Shown in pieces: positions 54,275-63,691 of a DNA stretch of 64,000 bases. Numbering within the stretch: position 1 is the first letter of the stretch; each line of letters begins with the position of its first letter. The translations under genes were made by a program, and so were the position numbers. The stretch spans positions 52,044,416 to 52,108,415 of the forward strand of contig NC_079219.1 in the NCBI RefSeq assembly GCF_029633865.1, in the 5' to 3' direction. This DNA comes from Lampris incognitus. Its lineage: Eukaryota > Chordata > Actinopteri > Lampriformes > Lampridae. Below the pieces are notes generated by a model. It had not been told where the DNA came from, made no database searches, and was given only the letters and a program-made list of their open reading frames with translations.

Positions 54275-54604
54275 CATCGCAGATGAACCTTCTTTTGGTA
54301 TTACAGTCACTTTCAAACCATTCCCCAGCTGGGTTCATTGCTGCACATGCGTCTTGTTGGTGTCCTCGTGGCTCTCCTGCCTTCCAGTTTAAAAAATCAA
54401 GCCTCTGGTTGGGCAAAGACCAATGCCACTTTGGAACATCTCCAGCCTCCAGTCCTATCCAGGCACTGGCTTGGTCACTTGGAACCAAAGATACCAAACT
54501 ATCCATTTCTGTGGAGTTGCCAACTGTTGCCAAATCTGTGTACGTTTCTCTGCAAAACCTCTTTGCTTCTGCGTAGCTCTTAAACATGTCAACAAAGTGA
54601 AACT
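54275..54604 (-). CDS. C-type lectin gene, first CTLD exon
   Basis: 330 nt from acceptor CGTCTCCTCAG|AG to donor GCGATG|GTGAGT. It encodes FHFVDMFKSYAEAKRFCRET, ASAWIGLEAGDVPKWHWSLP and KAGEPRGHQQDACAAMNPAG ending RRFICDG. CTLD cysteines are present, but EPN is EPR and WND is lost (WFESDC). The exon joins an upstream exon in phase 1; that exon, carrying the start codon and signal peptide, is not resolved. A minus-strand stretch near 54740-54700 encodes a run of hydrophobic residues (IFVFLLLLLLM) in one frame but without an in-frame start, so I do not assign it. Fish have many such multi-CTLD genes; no symbol is justified. Confidence 0.84.
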
Positions 54605-55794
54605 CTGAGGAGACGAATGTGAAGAAAGAAAATCCTGTGGGGTTGACAGTGAGTCAGAATGATCATCAGTGTGTTTTAGGAAAGTCAAGTGAACCGCTGG
54701 TAGGACATGAGCAGTAACAACAGCAAAAACACAAAAATGGTTTCTAACTGCCTTTATGCCATGACACGACATTTGTAGTAATATACTTTCCAAAGGATTT
54801 TAAAGTTCTATGTAAGTGTTTAAATACAAGTCTATAACTGTTGAGATAACTAGCTGCATAACAGCTACCTAACCAATGAATGGAACACCAGGAAAGCGTC
54901 ATTAGAAATTCTTGATTTTACACCAACCTGAGATCAACAACAGCCACAAACTTTGGCTTCCCCTCATCATGATGTTTCTTGGTTCTCAATCTGGATCATG
55001 ACAAACCTCAAAACATGATTGAACTTCGTTAAGGATTAACCTTCGTGATCTGGTCATTCATCCAGTCCTCTCTTTATAAGTCATGAACAACAAACTGACT
55101 GTAACAACGAGGTGTGCTGCTTGTGAGCAACACTGGTAGTCGTTAAAGAATGTCACTGGGCTTGTTTGCAGAAACATCCATGGGATGGTCATGTTGTAAC
55201 ACATGAGGCACTTTGACAAGTTCTTTTCAGTCTTACACATGAAGTGTACAGCATGCTGGTTTGGTGTTTTTTTAAGATGAATGATATTGATATGGCTTGA
55301 TACCAATGTCTTGTCAAGCAAAATAGTCGTCACCTGTGACCAGTGTTATGGAATGACTTGAATCTGTTCACATATAAACAGAAAATGTTTTTTGCACCAT
55401 AAGATAGTTTCCTGTGATGAGGCTGGTGGTGCTGATCATGACAGTGTTTGTTGATGTGTCATTCATCAGACAATAGGTTAGTTAAGAATGGTGGTGAGCA
55501 GGTCTGACTGTGTGATGGAGTCACATTGTACCATAACACTGGTCGTCTGCTTTTCAGCCCTTTGCTGAGACTTGAACTGAAAAACAGGGATAAGGTGAGG
55601 GAATGAATGGAAGTTTCTGAGAAAATTTATTCCGAGTTCACCCGTTCTTAATTTGGAGAAACGAGAATCAAAATTAGAGGGATTAAAAAAAAAGTGTGTT
55701 AAATATTTTAAATGGGGGGGGGGCAGTAGACTATATATAGTAAAACACTAATTGTGCAATATGATACCTTTCCTTTCACAAGGGAACATACCTG
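54605..55794. other. Upstream flank of the C-type lectin gene
   Basis: Should contain the missing first exon and promoter on the minus strand; neither could be fixed. A minus-strand open frame at 54455-54793 overlaps the first CTLD exon in another frame and contains no recognisable domain. Nothing else was seen. Confidence 0.4.
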
Positions 55795-56078
55795 TACCAC
55801 CCCCCCTTCTTTTTTTTCTCCCCTAATTATACTTTGCCAATTACTCCACTCATCATAGGGGTGGGACGATACTGGATCGAATTCAGAATCGTTCGATACG
55901 GTCTTCACGGTTCGAGACGTTCCCCATTTCGCGAGATCGTGTGTTATTAACGCTAGAACGACCGGGATTTCACTCCTACCTAAAACGACCATCGGACCAT
56001 CGGTCATGGTTTTTAAACTCTATATTCTGTCAAGATAGATACCCAGTTGAGATATTAATGCATTGCATATGTTAGTAT

Positions 56079-56219
56079 TGTAACGTGGATGGATAAGTAG
56101 ACACGCTGGTCCTTGACTAACCCTTTAGTCGACTGGTTAACGTTGTCGCTTGCGGAGCGGGAGACACAGGTTCGCGTCCCGGCTGTGGCGGTCCCGGACT
56201 GCCCCCCGAATTTGCTACA
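56079..56219 (+). mobile_element. Solo LTR of tRNA-bearing miniature LTR element
   Basis: 141 bp, TGTAACGTGGATGGATAAG to GAATTTGCTACA, flanked by GTAT (56075-56078 and 56220-56223). B-box GGTTCGCGTCCC intact. About 15 bp are missing between GACTAA and CCCTTTAGTC, which removes the hairpin's left arm and loop. Confidence 0.88.
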
Positions 56220-56266
56220 GTATGTCTGTTAGGAAACGACCGACACCCAAATTAACGTTTTAATAC

Positions 56267-56389
56267 TGTAGCGAATTCAGGAGGCAGCCGAGAAGCCGCG
56301 AACCCGGGTCGCCCGCGCGAACAGGTCTACTAAAGGGTCCGACCCGTTAACCGACGGGCTAGCGATTCTACACATCCATGGTCATTACA
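56267..56389 (-). mobile_element. Solo LTR of tRNA-bearing miniature LTR element, opposite orientation
   Basis: 123 bp from TGTAGCGAATTCAGG to GGTCATTACA on the + strand, flanked by ATAC (56263-56266 and 56390-56393). 47 bp from the plus-orientation LTR, with a different target duplication, so an independent insertion. Confidence 0.86.
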
Positions 56390-57493
56390 ATACTATTTTT
56401 CAAACAATTTAAAATCGCCGCTGTACAACGCCTGTTAATACTGCAACGCCTCGGTGGCAGTCACGGTGCGTCTGAAACGGCGACTGTACATGTTGGAAAT
56501 AATACCTGGAAAACAAAACGGAAATATTGCTCATCTAAAAAAATGTAACAAGGCCTATAAAACGTGAAATGTATAAAAAGAACTGAACGTTCCGCAGGAA
56601 ATGACGCAACAACTTACGTCATAAATAATGACACGATGCGCACGGTGACGCGCAAATTACGTGCGGTCATTTTGACGGCTCATGGTCGTTATAGGTAGGT
56701 CTTATCGTAACTTTTTCGTGTAATCGATCTAAAACTAATTTCAATGCAAATGTAAGCAATTTTAAGAGCATTCAGGGAGCGGCAGGTCTGTACCTTCCCC
56801 CCCCCCACAAAGTTATTAAACTGAAAATACAAAACGGTCAAAATGACCGCCTTGGTCGTTCTAGTAGTTTTTAAAGTTTAAAGTTTTACAGTAAAGCCAT
56901 TGTGTTACACAACAAGAAAAGATGGCACAAAATTTTGTTAGAACTTTTGCACTTGCATTACGTGAATGCCAAAATGTTGGGCCTAATTCTTAAAATAAAT
57001 GAAAAATAGTGAACTGCAATGGTGTTTTGTCTCGTGCCAACCAAGATATCCACTGTATCGTATTGAATCGAACTCGTGAGCCCTGAATCGTGAGACGTAT
57101 CGAACCGTAAGATTTGTGAATCGCCCGAGCCGTCCCGGTCGCTGCTCCACCCCCTCTGCAGATCTGGGGAGGCCTGCAGACTACCACATGTCTACCGTAT
57201 GCCTCCTCATACATGAGGAGGCATACGGTAGACGTTTCTTTTTACCTGACAGTGAGCAGTTTCTCCAGGAGTACGTAGCGCATGGGAGGATCACGCTACC
57301 CCCCCCCCCCCGAACAGGCGCCCTAACTGGCGCCCTAACCGACCAGAGGAGCCGCTAGTGCAGCGACCAGCACACATACCCAGATCCGGCTTCCCACCTG
57401 CAGACACGGCCAATTGTGTCGGTAGGGATGCCCGACCAAGCAGCAGGTAAGACAGGGATTCGAACCGGCAACGGAATAGACCACCACGCCACC

Positions 57494-58158
57494 TTGTTAG
57501 CAAAGGTAGGCAAGCTGTTAGCTAATTCCAAACGTAGGGTGGCGTGGGTTAGCTTAATCATGTGCCATAATCAAATCTAATTTTGTCACCCATACCTTTA
57601 TTGTGTCACCTATTACATGTCCTTACCATCTCACCTTTGAATGTTAAGCTTTAGCCAGCACAACCAACGAAATAAAGTTAGTAAAAATTTCCCGCTGCTC
57701 TAAAGGCACATCTGATGATATTTCTTTTTTTTTTTCCATCACTGAATGAATCCTGGATGGTGTTAAATCGAATAGTCTATAACACGTTCATTTCAATTAT
57801 GATAGCATATCTAAGATCTTCAAGCCAAAAATGTCCCTAATGAAGGGCAAAGTCAAAGTCAAAGTAGGTTTTTATTTTTTAATGAGGCACAAAGTTTAAA
57901 CTTCATAAAGAAAGTGGGGGGGGTATATCCTACCACAAAACAGTATACTCACCATTGTCACATAGTATAATTTTCAGAAAGTATTATAACTAATCCAACG
58001 ATGTTCATTTATCCCCCCCCCCCCTCATTCGCAAGTGATTTCTCATGATTTTTTTCATGCCGGATCAGTCGAGACTCAGGTTACCAATGACCGCCATTGT
58101 ACTGTACTGTTAGTCAGCAGGGTGCTGGTCGGAACTATGCTACTGTCGTCAAAGTAAG
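57494..58158. other. No gene recognised
   Basis: A possible LINE-3'-end-like phrase (AAAGTCAAAGTAGGTTTTTA, 57855) and C/G runs (58012-58023) are the only notable points. Confidence 0.4.
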
Positions 58159-58565
58159 TTGAATCAATTCATCTGGATACAACGTTTATGCTACTGTTGG
58201 GCAAAGGAGAAGGAAGGGGGAAGGTATGTCCAGAGGCAGCAGGGGAGGAGGAAGGGTAGGAGTGTGGAGGTGAGAGTCGGAACTTTGAATGTTGGCACTA
58301 TGACTGGTAAAGGGAGAGAGCTGGCTGATATGATGGAGAGAAGGGAGGTAGATATACTGTGTGTGCAAGAGACCAGGTAGAAGGGGAGTAAGGCCAGGAG
58401 CATCGGAGGGGGGTTCAAACTCTTCTAACATGGTGCGGATGAGAGGAGAAATTGGGTAAAGGTAATTCTGAAGGAAGAGTATGTCAAGAGTGTGTTGGAG
58501 GTGAAGAGAGTGTCGGACAGAGTGATGAGTATGAAGCCGGTGTGGGTTCAATTTCTGCTTGGGTA

Positions 58566-58815
58566 CAATATCGACTCGGGGTCCTTTGACTACATATGAC
58601 ATCACGGATTATGTTGCTAGCTAACGTTGTTTAACGCTAGCTTTATAGTTATTTAGCTGTGTGCTTTTTACAATCCACATTGACATAGAGTTGGTTAGTA
58701 AAGGTGTGAGGGCCGAAGGCCCGAGCTGCGTCTAAGGAGCGAGGCCACAGGCTCAGGACCCCTAGATGAGCGAATGCGCACGAGGGCCAAAGGCCTGAGC
58801 TGCGTCTAACGTCAA
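58566..58815. repeat. Unidentified insertion with a 74-bp-spaced direct repeat
   Basis: Interrupts the LINE endonuclease. Contains GAGGGCCGAAGGCCCGAGCT followed by GCGTCTAA (58706-58733) and again GAGGGCCAAAGGCCTGAGCT with GCGTCTAA (58780-58807). Each copy has an internal palindrome (GGGCCGAAGGCCC). No ORF. Confidence 0.5.
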
Positions 58816-60378
58816 CCTACTGTTTCCCCATGATGAATGTTTTCAGTGCATATGCCCCACAAGTTGGGTGTGAGATGGAAGAGAAAGAAGAATTTTGGAA
58901 TGAGTAGAATGAAGTGGTGGAGAGTGTGCTCAAGGAGGAGAGAGTGGTGATTGGAGCGGAGGTCAATGGGCATGTTGGTGAAGGGAACAGAGGTGATGGG
59001 TAGGTATGGTGCCAGGGAAAGGAATATGGAAGGACAGATGGTGGTGGATTTTGCGAAAAGGATGGAAATGGCTGTCAAGAATAGGAACACAGGGTAGCAT
59101 ATAAGAGTGAATGAAGGTGCACACAGGTGGACTATATCTTATGTAGGAGGCGCGATCTGAAAGGGATTGGAGACTGCAAGGTAGTGACAGGGGAGAATGT
59201 AGCTAGGCAGCATTGGTTGGTGGTCTGTAGGATGACTTTGGAGCTCAAGAAGAGGAAGAGAGTGAAGGCAGTGCCAAGGATCAAATGGTGGAAGTTGAAG
59301 AATGAAGACTGTTGTGTGGAGTTCAGGGTGGGGTTAAGAAAGGCACTGTGTAGCAGTGAAGAATTGCCGAATGGCTGGGCAACCACTGCAGAAGTAGTGA
59401 GGGAGACAGCTAGGAAGGTACTTGGTGTGTCACCTGGACAGAGGAAGGAAGACAAGGAGACTTGATGGTGGAATGAGGAAGTACAGCAAAGTATACAGAG
59501 GAAGAGGTTGGCAAAGAAGAAGTGGGATAGTCAGAGATATGAAAAAAGTAGACAAGGAGTTGCAGCGTAAAGTGAAGATAGAGGTGGACAAGGCAAAGGA
59601 AAAGGCGTATGGTGAGTTGTATGACAAGTTAGACACTAAGGAAGAAGAAAAGGGCTTGTACAGATTGGCTAGACAGAGGGACCAAGCTGGGAAGGATATG
59701 CAGCAGGTTAGAGCGATGAAGGATAGAGATGGAAATGTGCTGACAAGCAAGGAGAGTGTGATGAGAAGATGGAAGGAGTACTTTGAGGAGCTGATGAATG
59801 AAGAAAATGAGAGGGAGAAGGTTGGTTGATGTGGGGATAGTGAATCAGGAAGTGTGGTGGATTAGCAAGGAGGAAGTGAGAGCAGCTGTGAAGAGGGTGA
59901 AGAGTGGAAAGGCGGGTGGTCCAGATGTCATACCTGTGGAGGCATGGAGGTGTTTAGGAGAGATGACAGTGGAGTTTTTTTTAACTAGATTGTATAAAAG
60001 TGAGAGGATGCCCGAGGAGTGGAAAATAAGCATACTGATTTGTAAGAATAAGGGTGATGTGCAGAGCTGTAGTAACTACAGAGGCATAAAGTTGATCAGC
60101 TACAGCATGAAGATATGGGAAAGCATACTGGAAGTTAGGTTAAGAGGAGAGGTGATGATTAGCGAGCAGCAGTATGGTTTCATGCCACGAGAGAGCACTA
60201 CAGATGCGATGTTTGCTTTGAGAATATTGATGGAGAAGTACAGAGAAGGCCAGAGAAAGTTACATTGTGTCTTTGTGGGTTTAGAGAAAGTATATGACAG
60301 GGTGCCGAGAGAGGAGCTGTGGTATTGTATGAGGAAGTTGGGAGTGGCAGAGAAGAATGTAAGAGTGGTACCGGATAT

Positions 60379-60505
60379 TGTAGTGAATTCTGGGGGCAGC
60401 CGGGAATCCGCCGCAGCCGGGACGGGCGACTGTGTTAACCAGTCAACTAAAGGGTCCGACCTGTTAGCCAAGGACTAGCGAGTCTAGTCATCCGTGGTCG
60501 TTACA
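60379..60505 (-). mobile_element. Solo LTR of tRNA-bearing miniature LTR element
   Basis: 127 bp, TGTAGTGAATTCTGG to GGTCGTTACA on the + strand, flanked by ATAT (60375-60378, 60506-60509). It sits in the RTE LINE between the palm motif and MYEGSVTVV. The LINE copy at 1825 begins right after this site and offers part of the empty-site sequence (GATATGTATGAGGGCAGTGT). Confidence 0.86.
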
Positions 60506-61079
60506 ATATGTATGAGGGCAGTGTGACAGTGGTGAGGTGTGCGGTTGAAATGACATATGGGTTCAAGATGAAGGTGGGATTACATCAAGGATCGGCTTTG
60601 AGCGGACGAGATCAGGCAGGTGTCTCCGTGGACTAGCGAGAGTAAGGTGCAGGTTGAGGAGAGCCTAGAGAGGTGGAAATATGCACTGGAAAGAAGAGGA
60701 ATGAAATTCAGTAGGAGCAAGATGGAATACATATGCGAGAACGAGAGGGAGGAGAGCGGAATGTGAGGATGCAAGGAGTAGAGATGATGAAGGTGTATGA
60801 GTTTAGATAGGCTACTTGGGGTCAACTGTTCAAAGTAACGGAGAGTGGAGAAGAGAGGTGAAGAAGAGTGCAAGCAGGGTGGAATGGGTGGAGAAGAGTG
60901 TCAGGAGTGATTTGCGAAAGAAGGGTTTTGGCAAGAGTTAAAGGGAAGGTTTACAAGATCGTAGTGAGACCAGCTATGAGACGGTGGCACTGACGAAAAG
61001 ATAGGTGGCAGAGCTGGAGAGTTGAAGATGCTAAGATTTTCGTTGGGAGTGATGAAGAAGGACAGGATGAGGAACGAGT

Positions 61080-61480
61080 TGTAGCGAATTCGGGAGGCAC
61101 TCGGGAACCGTCACAGCCGGGACGCGAACCCGTATCTCCTGCACCGCGGGCGACAACGTTAACCAGTCGACTAAAGGGTCCGACCCATTAGCTAACGTTC
61201 CTACTTATCCGTGCACGTTACACTACCCCCCTTCTTCGGGAAGCGCGTCCCCGCGCTTCAGCCTATCAGCTCCCTATGCCCTCACGCCTCTGGGCGCACA
61301 TGCTTCCGGTGGCCTCACGGTCGCACCATCCACTTCTGACACCAATGCAACGAGTTAGGGGGGCAGTCCGGGGACCGCCACAGCCGGGACGCGAACCCGT
61401 ATCTCCTGCACCGCGGGCGACAACGTTAACCAGTCGACTAAAGGCCATTAGTCAAGAGCTAACGTGTCTACTTATCCGTG
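61080..61480 (-). mobile_element. Second near-complete miniature LTR element (TRIM), one end lost
   Basis: Plus-strand order: LTR 61080-61222 (TGTAGCGAATTCGGGAGG to GCACGTTACA), inverse polypurine tract CTACCCCCCTTCTTC (61223-61237), internal region, inverse primer-binding site CCACTTCTGACACCA (61330-61344), then the other LTR 61346-61480, which stops at CTTATCCGTG without its last bases. The adjoining LINE sequence is also deleted there. The tRNA-like B box (inverse, GGGACGCGAACCC) is intact in both LTRs. It confirms that the 29711 copy is not a chance arrangement. Confidence 0.82.
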
Positions 61481-61761
61481 GAAGGGAAGAGAAAAAGAGG
61501 AAGGCCAAAGAGGAGGCTTATGGATGTGGTGAGAGAGGACATGCAGGTGGCTGGTGTGACAGGGGAAGATGCAGAGGACAAGAAGAGATGGAAACGGATG
61601 ATCCGCTGTGGCGCCCCCTAACGGGAGCAGCCGGAAGTAGTAGCAGTAGTAGTAGTAGTAGTAGTAGTAGTAGATTCGCAAGTGATTTTGGGGTCTGCAT
61701 ATAGCGGCGGTGTGTGTCGAAATCCAGTGATATTATTCAGACGTAGATATGTTTATTTGTG

Positions 61762-61842
61762 AATAAAATCGTTCAATAAAATAGCTTAATAAAGTCTTAA
61801 TAAAACAGTTTAATAAAATCGGTTTAATAAAATAGTTAAATT
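61762..61842. repeat. Imperfect AATAAAAT-type tandem repeat
   Basis: Six or so units around TTAATAAAATAG/TTCAATAAAATAG of 12-14 bp. Confidence 0.6.
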
Positions 61843-61849
61843 TTCGTCG

Positions 61850-62066
61850 CGGGAGTGTCACGTGACAGTGCTGTGACGGGCGGTCCCACGAGACATTTTG
61901 GCTCAAAGCGGACGCTGGCACCGATCCAACATGGCGCCCGCTCAGCGTGTAAACAACAACAGCGTCAAGTTGAAGTAAACTGGACCGGAGTGTCGGCCTC
62001 TGTACCAGGACATTTCCGAGCAACATTAGAAATGTGGTTTTCAATAATGTATTGAAGGTGTAACCG
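61850..62066 (+). promoter_or_regulatory. Candidate promoter and first exon of a gene running off the right edge
   Basis: A GC/CpG-rich island in AT-rich surroundings. It contains a perfect E-box palindrome GTCACGTGAC (61857-61866) and a YY1-type motif CCAACATGGCGCCCGC (61926-61941), a combination common at TATA-less housekeeping promoters, where the YY1 site sits just after the start point. The ATG in that motif opens only a 15-codon frame, so exon 1 is probably untranslated. A strong donor ACCG|GTAAGG lies at 62066/62067. No further exon could be recognised before the window ends. Confidence 0.5.
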
Positions 62067-63691
62067 GTAAGGATTGTGCATTTAAAATGAGCATTAGTTG
62101 CATTTTACTTGATTATTAAGATATCAACGTTACCAGACGCGTTTGGCCAAATTAAATAGTTCGCCATAATCGCAGCTAACAAGCTAACGTTAGCTGGTTA
62201 GATGTGGTTAGCTAGCCATTGCCTCGGATTTGATAGCTTAGTTAGGTTTCGGCTGAAATATCTAACTACTAGTGGTTAACAACATGCATTTCGTTTTCAG
62301 TCATTGATAATGCAATTTTATCGAGCAAATATAAAGCTGAATCGATCATAATTCCAACCATAGCTAGCTGTTAGCCGCTACTTGAGTTCACTACCCAGCT
62401 GTCCTTGCCTTCGTTAGCTTAATGAGTGTTACCAATCGGCGCTTTTGATTTAATAGGTTAAAATGAGATAGAATTGCAGATTACTGGCCAACAATGTTAT
62501 GTACAGGTAAACTTTGAACAAAATCAACGAGCGATTGTTTGTTAGGCTTTTCATATCTAGAATAATGAGTTTCGCGTTGGGCAATTTCTTTGCTAGCGAC
62601 CGAAAGGGGCGATATTTTGCGAATTAAATTAAGCTAACATTGACCAAAATCCTGCAAACTTCATGTATTTTTGCAAGCCAAGGGACACTTGGTTTGGTTT
62701 TTGCACAAGATGTATTTGTGGACTGTTGGGTTAACATTGTATCGATGGAACAAATGTCAAGCCCCGATGCATTTTCTTTTTTAAATCTGCACGCATTTGT
62801 TTAGTAGAGGGCGTGAAAACAGTCAGTACAAACAGGAAGGATTATGGATTTTACCTTATTTTTTCCGTCAAATTAAATCATACCGACAACGATAACATAG
62901 CGTTAGTTGATGTTAGTTATTACGCTATGGAGAGGACAGTAATGTTTGCCAGTTTTTATTTATCGTTTATTTGGAGGACACGTCTTCCAAGTAGAGCCAC
63001 ACTGCACTGTGGGGGACTTGGCATAAAGCAGGCCTGTTTTCGCTGTTTGGGTTGCCAGTGGTGGTCTCTAGAATGGATACAGGAGGTTTCAGGAAGTGAT
63101 CTCATGAGTGCATCGTCCCCATAGTTACAGTAGAAGGGTCCCATAGGGACTTCACTGGTGCTCTGGCAGCTGTCTGCTGCCTTGTGTACAGAATGTCTGT
63201 AGAGAGATGGTAACCTTGAATAAGAGGCGTCAGTATTCATCAGTCAGTTTCAAAGTCACTGAAAAGTAAAATCGGTGCAATATAGTAATTCATAGTAGGC
63301 AGTTTCAGACAATGTCTGCTTGTTTACAGTGACAAATCTTAACCCCTTTTTGTGTGACAGAAATAGTTCTTTCAGTTTGCACAGTGAAATCATAGGGAAA
63401 CAAGACAACTAGGTGGTTTGATTCTGGAACTATCTTTTTTTTTTCTCGAGCATGCAACATTTGCTCCAGTACACCCCCAGTAATTCTTACTTTAGGCTAC
63501 CATGCATAACCATCATCTTATAGTAAAAACACTAATGAAAAGACAGTAGGGTTCGCTGTACATGAAGAACTCAAAGCTACAATCCTGAAGATTTGTATGC
63601 AAACGTTTTTCTTTATACTATTCAGTGGTCAATTTTAAGAAAAGTCATTCCTCAAGAGTTGAAGTCATCCCACACAAAACTGAGCAAGCAC
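62067..63691. other. Putative intron or intergenic AT-rich region
   Basis: No conserved coding sequence recognised. Words such as GCTAACGTTAGCTGG repeat near 62180. If the 61850 segment is a first exon, this is its first intron. Confidence 0.4.

Larger units (their letters stand above)
55951..56870. mobile_element. piggyBac-like non-autonomous element
   Basis: Flanked by TTAA on both sides (55947-55950 and 56871-56874). The ends share CTAGAACGACC in inverse orientation (left 55953-55963; right as GGTCGTTCTAG, 56854-56864). Subterminal GACC/GGTC-rich words (AAAACGACCATCGGACC, CGGTCAAAATGACCGCC) occur at both ends. No transposase. TTAA targets are diagnostic of piggyBac. It carries two solo LTRs of the miniature family in opposite orientations. 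Confidence 0.72.
55856..57120. mobile_element. DNA-element-like insertion within the SINE
   Basis: Left part GGGGTGGGACGATACTGGAT with TCGAATTCAGAATCG, right part TATCGTATTGAATCGAACTC and CCTGAATCGTGAGACGTATC, are related in inverse orientation (GATTCGAT/ATCGAATC-type words), suggesting terminal regions of one element. The exact terminal repeat and target duplication could not be fixed. A similar-looking sequence begins at 63692 near the right edge. It contains the piggyBac-like element 55951-56870. Confidence 0.5.
55795..57493 (-). mobile_element. SINE family A split by a nested insertion
   Basis: The tail part (55795-55855: CTTTTTTTTCTCCCCTAATT and CCAATTACTCCACTCATCA) and the rest (57121-57493: GAGCCGTCCCGGTCGCTGCT to AACGGAATAGACCACCACGC) are contiguous in intact copies such as 15845-16223. 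The inserted 1265 bp is a separate element. The tRNA-like head is partly deleted near 57465. A 21-bp perfect hairpin has arisen within the SINE at 57190-57233. Confidence 0.78.
58159..61672 (+). mobile_element. RTE-clade LINE, long but broken copy with two LTR-element insertions
   Basis: 5' to 3': endonuclease start VRVGTLNVGTMTGKGREL and VDILCVQETR (58265-58380); an insertion (about 58566-58815); endonuclease continuation FSAYAPQVGCEMEEKEEFW (58836) and VDYILCRRRDL (59124); linker with WKEYFEELMNEEN (59773); RT with KSGKAGGPDVIPVEAW (59902), SNYRGIKLISYSMKIWE (60073), VGLEKVYDRVPREELW (60274; palm Asp of VDLEKAYDRV replaced), then truncated catalytic region (a deletion removes the FADD part near 60600-60640), C-terminal remnants, and the 3' tail plus (AGT)n at 61672. 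Insertions at 60379-60505 and 61080-61480. Same family as 1825-2808. Confidence 0.85.

Noticed and set aside
54455-54793. Minus-strand frame proposed as the signal-peptide exon of the lectin gene
   Set aside because: It overlaps the first CTLD in the wrong frame. The hydrophobic run nearby has no in-frame start codon, so the 5' exon is left unresolved.
56079-56389. Reading the two inverted LTRs as terminal repeats of one DNA transposon
   Set aside because: Each has its own 4-bp duplication (GTAT and ATAC), and the same units occur as direct LTRs with primer-binding site and polypurine tract at 29711-30109.
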